From contig NZ_JOGO01000020.1 of the NCBI RefSeq assembly GCF_000719475.1, positions 54,871 to 118,870 on the forward strand: DNA of 64,000 nt, written 5' to 3'. The stretch is from Streptomyces sp. NRRL F-5630. GTDB lineage: Bacteria; Actinomycetota; Actinomycetes; Streptomycetales; Streptomycetaceae. A program made the translations under genes and the position numbers. Positions 1 to 18,280 of the stretch are shown here, piece after piece. The notes below the pieces were generated by a model. That model did no database searches, was not told where the DNA came from, and saw only the letters and a list, made by a program, of their open reading frames with translations. Positions within the stretch are counted from its first letter, which is position 1, and each line of letters starts with the position of its first letter.

Positions 1-330
1 GCGGTGCTCGGCGTCGAGCTGACGCCGCAGCCGGTCTCGTTCACCGACCGCCTCGCCGCGCTGCACCGTGTGCCGGTGGTGGAGCCCGAGCCCCTCACGC
101 ATCAGCCACATCCCCAGTGCGAAGACCAGCGCGAGGCCGAGACCGCCCGCGAAGGCCCCCAGGGTACTGATGGTGAACGGATGGCTCCCGAAGAGGGACA
201 CCGTGTACTCGGGGCCCCCCGACGTGTTGAACGCGATCAGCAGGGCGGTGAACGCCGCTGCCGCCGCTGCCAGCAGAAGGCCGATGACCATCATGGGCAG
301 CACCTCTTCACTGCGCGTCTCGCCGCGCAT
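1..330 (-). CDS. Small LapA/DUF1049-like membrane protein, 3' part cut by window edge
   Basis: Only the N-terminal part is present; the frame is open from 330 to base 1 (110 codons). The protein has two hydrophobic segments, roughly residues 13-32 and 54-75, separated by a loop containing PEYTVSLFG, and then a charged tail ([15 protein letters not shown]) that looks coiled. This layout fits the small LapA/DUF1049-type inner-membrane proteins common in Streptomyces, whose role is not established. The start is uncertain: ATG at 330 gives the longest frame, but ATG at 294 has a better-placed GAAGAGG ribosome site. The family assignment rests on layout, not on a search. Confidence 0.6.
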   Translation of the reverse strand, partial: MRGETRSEEVLPMMVIGLLLAAAAAAFTALLIAFNTSGGPEYTVSLFGSHPFTISTLGAFAGGLGLALVFALGMWLMREGLGLHHRHTVQRGEAVGERDRLRRQLDAEHR

Positions 331-874
331 CGTCGCCCGCCCGGACCCTTTTCCGCCCGGACACTTCAGGGCCACTTTCCACCCTCCTCCCCCTCCCGCA
401 AGCTCGCATCCCGAGAGCGGGCCGACGCGCCAGCGCCGCCCAAGAGCGGGCCCCCGCCCCTCAAGGAAGAGGGCCCGCATCCCCGGCGGCGAGGCGCTGT
501 ACGGCCCCGGGCCCGCCCCGCAGCCACCTCGGCTCTCCCCGGCTCCTCCTCGCGCGCAACGAGCCAGGCCACCCCGCGCCTACCGCTCCTCCCGCGCCCC
601 CTCCCGCGTGCTCGGCGGCGCAGGAAGCCCCCCACCGGCACCCACAACCCAAGCGCCACCAGGCCGTGCCGCCGCCCCCATCCCGGTCCCCCGGCTCACT
701 CGGGCCGAGCCCCACCAGGCGGAAGGCCCCGGCCAACCGCCCCCGCCAAAACCGCGGCACGCGAAAGGGCCCGTACGACCGAAGTCGTACGGGCCCTCTC
801 AAGGTCCGAGTCGCCTGCGCCCCAGGGGGACGCGCGCCCTCAGATCACCGCCCGGAACACGTCCGGGCATCAAC
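331..874. other. Intergenic region between tuf and the left-edge gene
   Basis: This stretch of about 540 bases shows no convincing gene. Open frames exist on both strands but encode Arg/Pro/Gly-rich text without domains, as expected by chance at this G+C. It holds two inverted repeats, one at 446-478 (8-bp stem GCGGGCCC with a 17-nt loop) and the tuf terminator at 766-797. Confidence 0.6.
766..797 (-). terminator. tuf transcription terminator
   Basis: A perfect 14-bp stem (AGGGCCCGTACGAC) with a 4-nt loop lies about 80 bases beyond the tuf stop codon. There is no long U-tract, which is usual for Streptomyces terminators. It would close the str operon transcript. Confidence 0.8.
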
Positions 875-2068
875 TCACTTGTTGATCTTGGTGACCTGGC
901 CGGCGCCGACGGTCCGGCCACCCTCACGGATGGCGAACTTGAGGCCCTCTTCCATGGCGACGGGCTGGATGAGCTCGACACTCATCTCGGTGTTGTCGCC
1001 CGGCATGACCATCTCGGTGCCCTCGGGGAGGGTCACGACGCCGGTCACGTCCGTGGTGCGGAAGTAGAACTGCGGACGGTAGTTGTTGAAGAAGGGGGTG
1101 TGACGGCCACCCTCGTCCTTCGACAGGATGTACGCCTGCGCCTCGAAGGAGGTGTGCGGCGTGACCGAGCCCGGCTTGATGATGACCTGGCCGCGCTCGA
1201 CGTCCTCGCGCTTGATGCCGCGGAGGAGCAGACCGACGTTCTCGCCCGCCTGGCCCTCGTCGAGGAGCTTGCGGAACATCTCGATGCCGGTGACCGTGGT
1301 GGTCGCCTTCTCCTGCTTGATGCCGATGATGTCGACGGTCTCGTTGACCTTCAGGACACCACGCTCGATACGGCCGGTGACGACCGTACCGCGACCGGTG
1401 ATCGTGAAGACGTCCTCGATCGGCATGAGGAACGGCTTGTCGACGTCACGCTCGGGCTCGGGGATGGACTCGTCCACGGCCTTCATGAGGTCGAGAACGG
1501 ACTTGCCCCACTCGGCGTCGCCCTCAAGGGCCTTGAGCGCCGAGACCTTGACGACCGGAAGGTCGTCGCCCGGGAACTCGTACTCGGAGAGCAGCTCGCG
1601 GACCTCGAGCTCGACGAGCTCCAGGATCTCCTCGTCGTCCACCATGTCGGCCTTGTTCAGGGCGACGACGATGTAGGGGACGCCGACCTGGCGGGCCAGA
1701 AGGACGTGCTCCTTCGTCTGCGGCATCGGACCATCGGTCGCGGCGACCACGAGGATCGCGCCGTCCATCTGGGCGGCACCGGTGATCATGTTCTTGATGT
1801 AGTCCGCGTGACCGGGGCAGTCGACGTGCGCGTAGTGGCGCGTCTCGGTCTGGTACTCGACGTGCGCGATGGAGATGGTGATACCGCGCTGGCGCTCCTC
1901 AGGAGCCTTGTCGATCTGGTCGAAGGCCGAGGCCTCGTTCAGCTCGGGGTACGCGTCGTGCAGCACCTTGGTAATGGCGGCCGTGAGGGTCGTCTTACCG
2001 TGGTCGATGTGACCGATGGTGCCGATGTTGACGTGCGGCTTAGTCCGCTCGAACTTCGCCTTCGCCAC
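875..2068 (-). CDS. tuf: Translation elongation factor EF-Tu
   Basis: EF-Tu carries aminoacyl-tRNA to the ribosomal A site as a GTP complex in the cytoplasm. The 397-residue protein has the full family length. The G1 P-loop GHIDHGKT is at residues 19-26, followed by the DCPGH and NKAD GTPase motifs, and it ends in the conserved C-terminal beta-barrel sequence with the tail VTKINK. The GTG start at 2068 is preceded by AGGAGG at ideal distance. It is the last gene of rpsL-rpsG-fusA-tuf, 158 bases after fusA, with a hairpin in the gap that suggests partial termination or separate tuf transcription. This is the main EF-Tu of the tuf1 type. Confidence 0.98.
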   Translation of the reverse strand: MAKAKFERTKPHVNIGTIGHIDHGKTTLTAAITKVLHDAYPELNEASAFDQIDKAPEERQRGITISIAHVEYQTETRHYAHVDCPGHADYIKNMITGAAQMDGAILVVAATDGPMPQTKEHVLLARQVGVPYIVVALNKADMVDDEEILELVELEVRELLSEYEFPGDDLPVVKVSALKALEGDAEWGKSVLDLMKAVDESIPEPERDVDKPFLMPIEDVFTITGRGTVVTGRIERGVLKVNETVDIIGIKQEKATTTVTGIEMFRKLLDEGQAGENVGLLLRGIKREDVERGQVIIKPGSVTPHTSFEAQAYILSKDEGGRHTPFFNNYRPQFYFRTTDVTGVVTLPEGTEMVMPGDNTEMSVELIQPVAMEEGLKFAIREGGRTVGAGQVTKINK

Positions 2069-2151
2069 TGGGTTCCTCCTGTGGAGTGGTTCTGTACGCC
2101 TTGCTTCATCGGCGCCAGGGATGATCTTTGCTGGGGTGCCGGGTCCCCCGG

Positions 2152-2181
2152 GGGCGTCCCCACTGGTGAGCGGGGGCGCCC
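2152..2181 (-). terminator. Hairpin in the fusA-tuf gap (attenuator or partial terminator)
   Basis: Inverted repeat with 10-nt arms (nine pairs, one mismatch) and a 10-nt loop. It lies 46 bases after the fusA stop and about 80 bases before the tuf start. It may reduce read-through or stabilise the processed tuf message; which of the two cannot be told from sequence. Confidence 0.5.
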
Positions 2182-2226
2182 CGTGCGGGGGTCCGGTGTC
2201 AAGCCTACGGCGTGAACTCGGGTGAG

Positions 2227-4347
<2,121 letters not shown>

Positions 4348-4386
4348 AAGGCTTCAGTCTTCTCTCGGTCTCGATGGGGTCTGCGA

Positions 4387-4857
4387 CTACCAGCGGTAGT
4401 GCGCGAAGGCCTTGTTGGACTCGGCCATCTTGTGCGTGTCCTCGCGCTTCTTCACAGCGGCACCCAGGCCGTTGGACGCGTCGAGAAGCTCGTTGGTGAG
4501 GCGCTCGGTCATGGTCTTCTCGCGACGGGCGCGGGAGTACCCGACGAGCCAGCGCAGGGCGAGCGTGTTCGCACGGCCCGGCTTGACCTCGATCGGAACC
4601 TGGTAGGTCGCACCACCGACGCGGCGGGACTTGACCTCCAGGGTCGGCTTGATGTTCTCCAGCGCGCGCTTCAGCGTGACGACCGGGTCGGCGTTGGTCT
4701 TCTCGCGAAGACCCTCCATGGCGCCGTACACGATCCGCTCGGCGGTGGAGCGCTTGCCGTTGAGCAGCACCTTGTTGATGAGGGAGGTCACCAGGGGGGA
4801 GCCGTAAACCGGGTCGATGATGACCGGGCGCTTCGGGGCGGGGCCCTTACGAGGCAT
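4387..4857 (-). CDS. rpsG: 30S ribosomal protein S7
   Basis: S7 nucleates assembly of the 30S head. The 156-residue protein starts [10 protein letters not shown] and ends with the conserved [15 protein letters not shown] tail, full length for the family. The start lies 2 bases after the rpsL stop, and its ribosome site (AAGGAG) is inside the end of rpsL, so the two are translationally coupled. In many bacteria S7 is the autoregulator of the str operon; that role is not visible here. Confidence 0.98.
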   Translation of the reverse strand: MPRKGPAPKRPVIIDPVYGSPLVTSLINKVLLNGKRSTAERIVYGAMEGLREKTNADPVVTLKRALENIKPTLEVKSRRVGGATYQVPIEVKPGRANTLALRWLVGYSRARREKTMTERLTNELLDASNGLGAAVKKREDTHKMAESNKAFAHYRW

Positions 4858-4859
4858 TC

Positions 4860-5231
4860 TTACTTCTCCTTCTTGGCGCCGTAGCGGCTGCGGGCCTGCT
4901 TGCGGTTCTTGACACCCTGGGTGTCGAGCGAGCCTCGGATGATCTTGTAGCGAACACCCGGCAGGTCCTTCACACGGCCACCACGCACGAGCACGATGGA
5001 GTGCTCCTGCAGGTTGTGTCCCTCACCCGGGATGTAGGCCGTGACCTCGATGCCGGAGGTCAGACGCACACGCGCGACCTTCCGCAGGGCCGAGTTCGGC
5101 TTCTTCGGGGTGGTCGTGAACACACGCGTGCAGACGCCGCGGCGCTGGGGCGAACCGTCCAGTGCGGGCGTCTTGTTCTTCTCGACCTTGTCCTGCCTGC
5201 CCTTGCGGACAAGCTGCTGGATCGTAGGCAC
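4860..5231 (-). CDS. rpsL: 30S ribosomal protein S12
   Basis: S12 sits in the decoding centre. The real start is the GTG at 5231, giving 123 residues that begin (M)[11 protein letters not shown]. The frame stays open upstream to 5417, but that extension has no family match, and GGAG lies 8 bases before the GTG. Lys43 (in TPKKPNSA) and Lys88 (in GGRVKDLPG) are both wild type, so this allele should be streptomycin sensitive. It is the first gene of the str operon. Confidence 0.97.
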   Translation of the reverse strand: MPTIQQLVRKGRQDKVEKNKTPALDGSPQRRGVCTRVFTTTPKKPNSALRKVARVRLTSGIEVTAYIPGEGHNLQEHSIVLVRGGRVKDLPGVRYKIIRGSLDTQGVKNRKQARSRYGAKKEK

Positions 5232-5436
5232 TACTACTCCGGTTTCTGTGTGCCGAATGGTAAAGCTAACCTGGAACACGCCCGACCCACGCGGTCGGGT
5301 GTGTCGGAACCGGGACTCCGTCGCGAGGCGTGACGCATCGCGCGGAAGGAGCGGATCAGGCGGCCTTTGTCGGGTCCTTTGAGTGCGGTGTGTAGGCACG
5401 CACACGGACCCGGGCACACCCCAGGCACGAGGTCAG

Positions 5437-5465
5437 AGCGTACCTACCGTATGGACCTGGGTCAA
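5437..5465 (-). promoter_or_regulatory. str operon promoter (rpsL)
   Basis: On the minus strand a -35 box TTGACC (5460-5465) is followed by a 17-base spacer and a -10 box TACGCT (5437-5442). This is a near-consensus vegetative-sigma promoter about 200 bases upstream of rpsL. It leaves a long leader of roughly 200 nt, which may hold regulatory structure. Confidence 0.75.
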
Positions 5466-5487
5466 AACAAATGCGTGGGAGCCGGTC

Positions 5488-6543
5488 TCAGCGGTTGACC
5501 GACTGGATCTCCCGCACCTGGACGTCCTGCGGCTGCCCGTACGTCCCGTCCGGCAGATCACCGCCGGCACCGCCCGTGCCCGTCCAGGCCGTGTCCCACG
5601 TCACAGCGGTCCGCAGGCGGTACGTGGCGTCCCCGGAGGACTTCAGGTACGTGACCCCGCACGGAGGCATGCGGTCCGCCTTGCCCGCCGCGAACGGCTC
5701 CCCGATCGCGCCGCCCTCGCCCACCGGGCACGTGCCGCCCGCGGGCAGCGTCCGCGCGTCCGCGGTACCGGGCTGGATCGCGAGCCGCACCGGCTTCGCC
5801 GTCGTCGTCGCCGACATCGTGAACCCGCCCACCGCGAGGGTCGCCGTCACGGACACGGGTTCAAGCTGCGCCTTGTCCAGCCACACCCACGTCGGCAGGT
5901 TCACCTTGCTCGCCCCCGCCGGAGCGAGCCTCGCCTTCAGGCTCGGTACCTTCATCCGCTCGTACGCGAGCCCGGCGAGGATCTCGGGCGAGATGGCGTG
6001 CGGCACGTCCGGAGGCTCCGCGTTGTCCGCCCAGAACGGCGGCCGGTCGCACTCCATCATCTCGGCGAGGGTGGCGTCGTCGCGGTACTGGGCGGTCCAG
6101 TACATACCCTTGCCCTTGTCGTCCTCGTGATAGTGGTCCTCGGCGTATCCCTCGTTCTCGTCCGAGATGTCCCGCACGACGTCGGAGGCGCCCGGATCGT
6201 GCACGGCCGTGTAGTACAGGTTCTGCCGCGCCTCCCGGAACTCCTCGGGGTCGTACTGGGGCGCGTACCAACAACCGGGCGGATCCCAGTCGGCAACACT
6301 GACGCCCCCACCGCCACTCCCCCCGGAGCCACCCCCACCTCGCTGGCTGAAGGTGATGTGAGCGGAGATGTGACCGCCACCTTGGCCGGGCTTTCCTTCA
6401 CCGGAGTCAGTCTGGCTGCCGCCCCCTAGCTGGAACCCACTGTCTCCCCCACCTGCGAAGGCGGGAGAAACGCTTCCTACCACCAGCACGGCAGTGAACG
6501 CTCCCGCGCAAACGGCCCCCCGTACTCCTGTGCTTACGCGCAT
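5488..6543 (-). CDS. Secreted protein of unknown function
   Basis: I do not recognise a named domain. The ATG at 6543 starts a clear Sec signal peptide ending VSPAFA around residue 30; the frame continues upstream, but this start fits the signal peptide. The mature protein (about 320 residues) begins with a Gly-rich low-complexity stretch to about residue 85. It continues with an acidic central region and a C-terminal part with two Cys (GGTCPVGEG and PPCGVTY) that could form a disulphide. Its start overlaps the end of the upstream lipoprotein gene by 10 bases, so the two are cotranslated and probably act together outside the cell. Genes of this kind sit between rpsL and rpoC in other Streptomyces. 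Confidence 0.8.
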   Translation of the reverse strand: MRVSTGVRGAVCAGAFTAVLVVGSVSPAFAGGGDSGFQLGGGSQTDSGEGKPGQGGGHISAHITFSQRGGGGSGGSGGGGVSVADWDPPGCWYAPQYDPEEFREARQNLYYTAVHDPGASDVVRDISDENEGYAEDHYHEDDKGKGMYWTAQYRDDATLAEMMECDRPPFWADNAEPPDVPHAISPEILAGLAYERMKVPSLKARLAPAGASKVNLPTWVWLDKAQLEPVSVTATLAVGGFTMSATTTAKPVRLAIQPGTADARTLPAGGTCPVGEGGAIGEPFAAGKADRMPPCGVTYLKSSGDATYRLRTAVTWDTAWTGTGGAGGDLPDGTYGQPQDVQVREIQSVNR

Positions 6544-7202
6544 TCTGCATCCCCCGTTGTCGCCTTCAGCTCTTTCGCCACCCACTTGTTACCGCCCACC
6601 GAGACCATCCCGATCTCGTACTTGCTGTAGGCGTCCTCTGGTGAGTCCCCTTCGATCTTCTTGCCGGTTTTCAGGTCCTTGCCGAAGTACTTCTGGTCAT
6701 CGACACAGAACTGGACCACCACGATCTCGTGGGCCTTCACCACCTGCTCGAAATCTTTGTGCAGCCGACGAGTTCCAGTGACCGAGCGATCGTGATCGAC
6801 ATGGAGCTTGATGTTCTCCTCCGCCGCCTTCCTCGCGTTACTTGCGGGATACGAGTAGTAGCGATACGCGGCATCATTGGCGTCTTGGCGGGCAATCGCT
6901 CGATCCAGCCCGATCACAAAACGAGCAGCATCGCGCAAAGCACCGGCCTTATCGCTTACGCTCGGTTCGGCCCAGTCCGTCACGACTTTCAGATCCTTCG
7001 GCAAGCTCAAATCCGGGCCGTCCTGTTGCCCGGCGGTTGCCGACGGAGTCGGACTCGGCTTGGCCGACGGTGACTTCTCCGCCCCCGCGATCTTCCCCTC
7101 GTCCGCCTTGTCCGACTTCTCGTCGTCACCCCCGCACCCGGCCACCAGAACAGAAGTCGCCACAAGGGCGACACAAGCGGTCAAGGCGCGCTGACGCTTC
7201 AC
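6534..7202 (-). CDS. Putative lipoprotein of unknown function
   Basis: The protein has a basic N-terminus, a hydrophobic stretch and the lipobox LVAGC at about residues 19-23, so it should be lipid-anchored on the outer face of the membrane. A Ser/Pro/Lys-rich linker follows, up to about residue 60, then a globular domain of about 160 residues I cannot name. I chose GTG at 7202 over TTG at 7208 because GGAG lies 7 bases before the GTG. It overlaps the secreted-protein gene downstream by 10 bases; the two form a small operon convergent on rpsL's upstream region. Confidence 0.8.
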   Translation of the reverse strand: MKRQRALTACVALVATSVLVAGCGGDDEKSDKADEGKIAGAEKSPSAKPSPTPSATAGQQDGPDLSLPKDLKVVTDWAEPSVSDKAGALRDAARFVIGLDRAIARQDANDAAYRYYSYPASNARKAAEENIKLHVDHDRSVTGTRRLHKDFEQVVKAHEIVVVQFCVDDQKYFGKDLKTGKKIEGDSPEDAYSKYEIGMVSVGGNKWVAKELKATTGDAECA

Positions 7203-7437
7203 AGTCAAACTCCAAAAGGCGGGAACACATCCGGACGTACGACGAACTTAGTCAGGCCCCGGCCCACTTCGCCACCGCTTAGGGCCCAACTGCACGCATT
7301 CCGCACGTGCTTGCCATCCGTCACCCTCCCAACGCCCCCACCCCCGCCCCGGGCACTGCGCCAATCAGGTGCCCTCTGTCGCCCCCGCGCGGGAAAGCGC
7401 ACCATGGGAAGCCGGACGAGCCCCCGGGGGGAACGCC

Positions 7438-8583
7438 ATGCCCAACGACCCCGACCACACCCCGTCCCCACGCCCGGAAGACGCCCGCGACGACCCCCGC
7501 CGCGCCCACGGCGCCCGCGATCCCCGCGCTCCCCACCGCGCCGACAACCCCCACGGCCACCACGCCGCCCACTCCCCCCACGCGAACGCCCCCGCCAGAA
7601 ACGACCCCGCCAAAACCGACCTCGCCAGGACCGGACCGCCGCCCCTGAGCTGGCCCCGCGCCCTCGCCCACGGCCTCACCAGCGCCTTCGTCCTCGTCCT
7701 CCTCCTGACGCTCTTCATGGGCCTTCTCGGCGAAGTGCCCTTCGCGCTGCTCTTCTTCGCCGGCCTCGTGCTCCCCCCGGCCCTCAGCGCCCACCACTAC
7801 GCCCGGCGCCCCCTCCCCGCGCCCCGCCCCCGCGACACCCGTACCGGCCCCGAAGTCCTCGACTACGCACGGGCGATCCAGTCCCTCGACTACCAACCGG
7901 GTCCCGGCTCCACGGAGGACGACCTCGCGGACTACCAACTCGCGCTGGACGTGTACGACAAGAGCCGCACCGCGGACAGCGAGGACCTCGACCACGTACT
8001 CGCCGAGGGCTGGTCCGCGCTGACCCGCCTGCGCACCCCCAACGCCGAGTGGAACCACGGCGAGGGCGACGCCGTGCTGCGGCTGCCGCGCCCCGAGCCC
8101 GGCACCATGGCCGTCCTCGCCCTCACGAGCCCGGCGCTCGGCCTCGTACGGGTGCGGACCAGGAGCGGACGCGGCCCCTGGGCGCGGCTGTACGAGGCCG
8201 GGGGCCCCGTCTGCGCCCTCCTCCCGCTCGCGGCGCGGGAGGAGGACTCCGTGCGGCTCGAACTCCGTCTCGAAGGCGCCTGGCGCCTCGCCGTCCTCGG
8301 CGCGCACGTCATCCGCCGCCTCACCCCCGCCGCGCCCCGCCTGAGCGGCTACGGCGGCGACGTCCTCGCCCTGGAGAACCCGGAGGCGGAGCGGCTCTCC
8401 TTCCGGCACTCCGGCCCCGGCCCGTACCAGCTCCGCCGCCTCACCCCCGCGCTGCGCCCCGCCGAGGTCCTCGCCGAGGGGATGGGCGAGGCGCGCCTGA
8501 ACCTCGCCTCCCCCACCGGCTTCCTCCAGATCCAGACCCGCGGTGGCTGGACGCTCGACGGAGGGGAGAGCACCACCCCCTGA
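7438..8583 (+). CDS. Integral membrane protein of unknown function
   Basis: The gene is read on the plus strand, between the lipoprotein pair and rpoC. ATG at 7438 follows a GGGGGG ribosome site; an in-frame ATG 69 bases earlier lacks one. The first 60 residues are rich in Pro, Arg, His and Asp and look disordered. Two membrane segments follow at about residues 78-97 and 99-118, and then a cytoplasmic domain of about 260 residues containing repeated Leu/Gly/Arg-rich beta-type segments. I know no function. It shares the bidirectional terminator at 8641-8682 with convergent rpoC. Confidence 0.75.
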   Translation: MPNDPDHTPSPRPEDARDDPRRAHGARDPRAPHRADNPHGHHAAHSPHANAPARNDPAKTDLARTGPPPLSWPRALAHGLTSAFVLVLLLTLFMGLLGEVPFALLFFAGLVLPPALSAHHYARRPLPAPRPRDTRTGPEVLDYARAIQSLDYQPGPGSTEDDLADYQLALDVYDKSRTADSEDLDHVLAEGWSALTRLRTPNAEWNHGEGDAVLRLPRPEPGTMAVLALTSPALGLVRVRTRSGRGPWARLYEAGGPVCALLPLAAREEDSVRLELRLEGAWRLAVLGAHVIRRLTPAAPRLSGYGGDVLALENPEAERLSFRHSGPGPYQLRRLTPALRPAEVLAEGMGEARLNLASPTGFLQIQTRGGWTLDGGESTTP

Positions 8584-8640
8584 CAGGCTCCGGCCCATTC
8601 CGCGCCCGGTCAGGCCCCTCCGCACAGCCCCCGGACACGC

Positions 8641-8682
8641 CGAACGGCCGCCCCGCGCCCGAAAGCGCGAGACGGCCGTTCG
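8641..8682. terminator. Bidirectional terminator between membrane-protein gene and rpoC
   Basis: A 10-bp perfect stem (CGAACGGCCG) has a 22-nt loop that can itself pair through GCGC. It stands between two convergent genes, 58 bases past one and 20 bases past rpoC. Confidence 0.75.
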
Positions 8683-8701
8683 TCACACAGACCGGCAGGT
8701 C

Positions 8702-12616
<3,915 letters not shown>

Positions 12617-12697
12617 TATGCGTCAATCCCTCTCAGGGTTGTGTCAAAGGTGGTCTGTACGGGGTCCTGCGCCCCGGTCGTACGGGGCTGGGGTCAC

Positions 12698-12749
12698 CAC
12701 CCGGCCCGCCGGCGCGTCTCCGGGGAGTCGCGACCGGCGGGGCCGGGTG
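12698..12749 (-). terminator. rpoB-rpoC intergenic hairpin
   Basis: Arms of 15 and 16 bases (CACCCGGCCCGCCGG against its complement with one bulged base) enclose a 21-nt loop and begin 7 bases after the rpoB stop. The structure would be very stable. Since rpoC must be made in equal amount with rpoB, it is more likely a processing or attenuation element than a full terminator. Confidence 0.65.
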
Positions 12750-12755
12750 GGCCCG

Positions 12756-16244
<3,489 letters not shown>

Positions 16245-16406
16245 GAGGGGGTCCTTCCGAGGGCTCGGACTCACTACGCGCGTACCGGTCCCGGGCTGGA
16301 CGCACCGAGTGAAAGCCCTGGTCGGGGCCGTTTCTTCGATCGGTGCTCGGCTCGGGGATGCCCCTGGTGACGGGCAGGAGGCAGCTAACAGGCAGCGCAA
16401 AGGGAC

Positions 16407-16435
16407 AGTGTAGCCATATGGCCCACTGATGTCCA
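16407..16435 (-). promoter_or_regulatory. rpoB promoter
   Basis: On the minus strand TGGACA (16430-16435), a 17-base spacer and TACACT (16407-16412) form a near-consensus promoter about 160 bases upstream of the rpoB TTG start. The rest of 16436-16731 shows no gene. Confidence 0.75.
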
Positions 16436-16731
16436 GTCCGGGTTTTCTCCCGGATGCGCGAGACCCTCGCTGATCACAACTCCTGCGCGTTCCGTGCGCC
16501 TGGCGACGCACTCCGATACTGCCCTCTTCGCCACCGATCCATGCCTCGGATTGAGGATCGTTGTGACGACGCGTCCTGAGAATTGCGCGCTGCGTGCCGT
16601 TCGTCAAGGCCCCCGCGTCCCGCCGCCCGGCCGCCGCAGGGCCCCACGGGGCCCAGGGCCCGGGGCCGGGCGCACAACGAAGATCACCCTACCCGCAGGG
16701 GCGGAACGCCCGCAGCACCCGCCACGGCAAC

Positions 16732-16771
16732 GCCGAAGGGCGACCACCCGGTTGGGTGATCGCCCTTCGGC
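16732..16771 (-). terminator. Terminator between rplL and rpoB
   Basis: An 18-position stem with a single mismatch and a GGTT loop lies about 150 bases past the rplL stop. It separates the rplJ-rplL message from rpoBC. It is the second of two hairpins in this gap; a weaker one is at 16860-16886. Confidence 0.8.
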
Positions 16772-16859
16772 CCCTCGGCGTTACACCCCAGGGTGAAAAC
16801 GTCTCGGGTCGGTTGCCACGGCCGTCATCCGGCCGGGGCAGCCTTCGTACGTACGTGCC

Positions 16860-16886
16860 CGCGCGGGCCCCTCACAGGGCCGCGCG
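16860..16886 (-). terminator. Hairpin just after rplL
   Basis: Arms CGCGCGGGCCC and GGGCCGCGCG pair with one bulge and a 6-nt loop, starting 35 bases past the rplL stop. It could be the first rplL terminator or a processing site. Confidence 0.5.
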
Positions 16887-16921
16887 CCGGACGCGTGCGA
16901 AAGGTCCTCGCGGACCTCGGG

Positions 16922-17308
16922 TCACTTGACCTCGACGGAGGCGCCGGCGCCCTTGAGGGCATCGGCGGCCTTGTCGGCGGCAGCCTTGTCGACCTTCTCC
17001 AGGACGGGCTTCGGGGTGCCGTCGACGAGGTCCTTGGCCTCCTTCAGACCCAGCGAGGTCAGCTCACGCACGACCTTGATGACCTGGATCTTCTTGTCGC
17101 CGGCGCCCGTGAGGATGACGTCGAACTCGTCCTGCTCCTCGGCGGCGGCCTCGCCACCACCCTGGCCGGGGGCGGCCACGGCCACGGCGGCCGGGGCGGC
17201 GGCGGTGACGTCGAACTTCTCCTCGAAGGCCTTCACGAACTCGGAGAGCTCGATGAGGGTCAGCTCCTCGAACTGGGCGAGGAGTTCTTCCTGGCTGAGC
17301 TTCGCCAT
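16922..17308 (-). CDS. rplL: 50S ribosomal protein L7/L12
   Basis: Stalk protein that recruits translation GTPases. ATG at 17308 gives the standard 128-residue protein. It has the N-terminal dimerisation helix pair, an Ala/Pro/Gly hinge at about residues 35-55 and the C-terminal factor-binding domain with [11 protein letters not shown] and [10 protein letters not shown]. The frame upstream to 17350 is not coding. It follows rplJ by 114 bases; the gap includes a short inverted repeat of GTACGT-type sequence. Confidence 0.97.
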   Translation of the reverse strand: MAKLSQEELLAQFEELTLIELSEFVKAFEEKFDVTAAAPAAVAVAAPGQGGGEAAAEEQDEFDVILTGAGDKKIQVIKVVRELTSLGLKEAKDLVDGTPKPVLEKVDKAAADKAADALKGAGASVEVK

Positions 17309-17422
17309 GATGGCGGTCCTTCCACTCTTCGGCTGGTGCCGGATGTACATGTCGGCGGGCGTACGTACGGCCCGCGTCGACCTCTGCCCGCTCAGCGGGC
17401 TCGGGTCAGAAAACGAGCCGAA

Positions 17423-17953
17423 TTACTCGGCACCGCCCTGCTCGGCCTTCTTGGCACGAAGCGCCTCCGCGGTGCGGACGAACTTCGAGGGAAGCGCCTG
17501 GAAGAGCGCGGCAGCCTGCGACTGCTTGCCCTTCATGGCGCCCGCCAGCTTGGCCAGCAGAACCTCGCGGGACTCGAGGTCCGCAAGCTTCTTGATCTCG
17601 TCGGCGGAGAGCGCCTTGCCGTCGAGAACACCGCCCTTGATGACAAGCGCGGGGTTTTCCTTGGCGAAGTCACGGAGACCCTTCGCCGCCTCGACCGGGT
17701 CACCGGTGACGAAAGCGACGGCCGTCGAGCCCTTGAGGTGCTCGTCCAGCTCCGAGAACCCGGCCTCCTTGGCCGCGATCTTGGTCAGCGTGTTCTTCAC
17801 CACACGGTACTGAGCGTTCTCGCCGAGAGAACGGCGCAGCTGCTTGAGCTGCGCGACGGACAGACCCGTGTACGCGGTAACGACGGCGGCGTTGGAGTTA
17901 CGGAGCTTCTCCGTGATCTCCTCGACGGCATCGACCTTGTCAGCGGTCGCCAT
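17423..17953 (-). CDS. rplJ: 50S ribosomal protein L10
   Basis: L10 anchors the L7/L12 stalk on 23S rRNA. ATG at 17953 gives 176 residues starting [17 protein letters not shown], of full length, with the rRNA-binding N-domain ([12 protein letters not shown]) and the C-terminal L12-binding helix ([20 protein letters not shown]). The open frame continues upstream into the leader but is not coding. In known systems the L10-L12 complex represses this operon by binding the leader; the region upstream has the layout expected for that. Confidence 0.97.
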   Translation of the reverse strand: MATADKVDAVEEITEKLRNSNAAVVTAYTGLSVAQLKQLRRSLGENAQYRVVKNTLTKIAAKEAGFSELDEHLKGSTAVAFVTGDPVEAAKGLRDFAKENPALVIKGGVLDGKALSADEIKKLADLESREVLLAKLAGAMKGKQSQAAALFQALPSKFVRTAEALRAKKAEQGGAE

Positions 17954-18044
17954 GTGCCTCGGCCTCCTTCCGGGGTGATGAGCTTCGACTGACCTCGCGA
18001 TCAGCCGCAGACGAGCCGTGGACCACCGGGGCGAAGGAGAGTGG

Positions 18045-18230
18045 AGAACAAACGAAACGCCCCGGCGCGGGCGCGCGGGGCGTGGCTCGACCGGACTGGA
18101 CGTCCGGGAGCTGCGGTCCTCATTCGCACCTGCGCGGGTCGCTCGCGTATCTGCGAGTCCTTCGGCCACCGCGCCTTGCGGCACAGGGGCGACCAGCGGT
18201 CTTCGGCTACGAAAAGGAGAGTACGGGAGC
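18045..18230 (-). promoter_or_regulatory. rplJ-rplL leader (L10-leader type) with internal terminator hairpin
   Basis: The roughly 280-base gap upstream of rplJ has no gene. Its minus-strand transcript can fold into several GC-rich helices. Nearest rplJ it carries CGCCCCG-loop-CGGGGCG (18058-18082), followed directly by TTTCGTTTGTT. A hairpin with a T-rich tail inside a leader is an attenuator layout, and this is the place where L10 leaders occur in other bacteria. The identification as an L10 leader is by position and layout; a covariance-model search would decide it. Confidence 0.55.
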
Positions 18231-18265
18231 GGGCCCGCCCGGAGCAAATCGCCCCCGGCGGGCCC
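18231..18265 (-). terminator. Terminator after the LppX-like lipoprotein gene
   Basis: Arms GGGCCCGCCCGG and CCGGCGGGCCC pair with one bulge about 15 bases past the lipoprotein stop. They separate that gene from the rplJ leader. Confidence 0.6.
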
Positions 18266-18280
18266 GGCACCGCGCGACGG

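Noticed and set aside
366..802. Small minus-strand frames in the tuf downstream region
   Set aside because: Arg/Gly-rich translations without start-site support; the tuf terminator lies inside one of them.
5232..5417. N-terminal extension of S12
   Set aside because: The open frame is fortuitous; the conserved protein begins at the GTG with a ribosome site.
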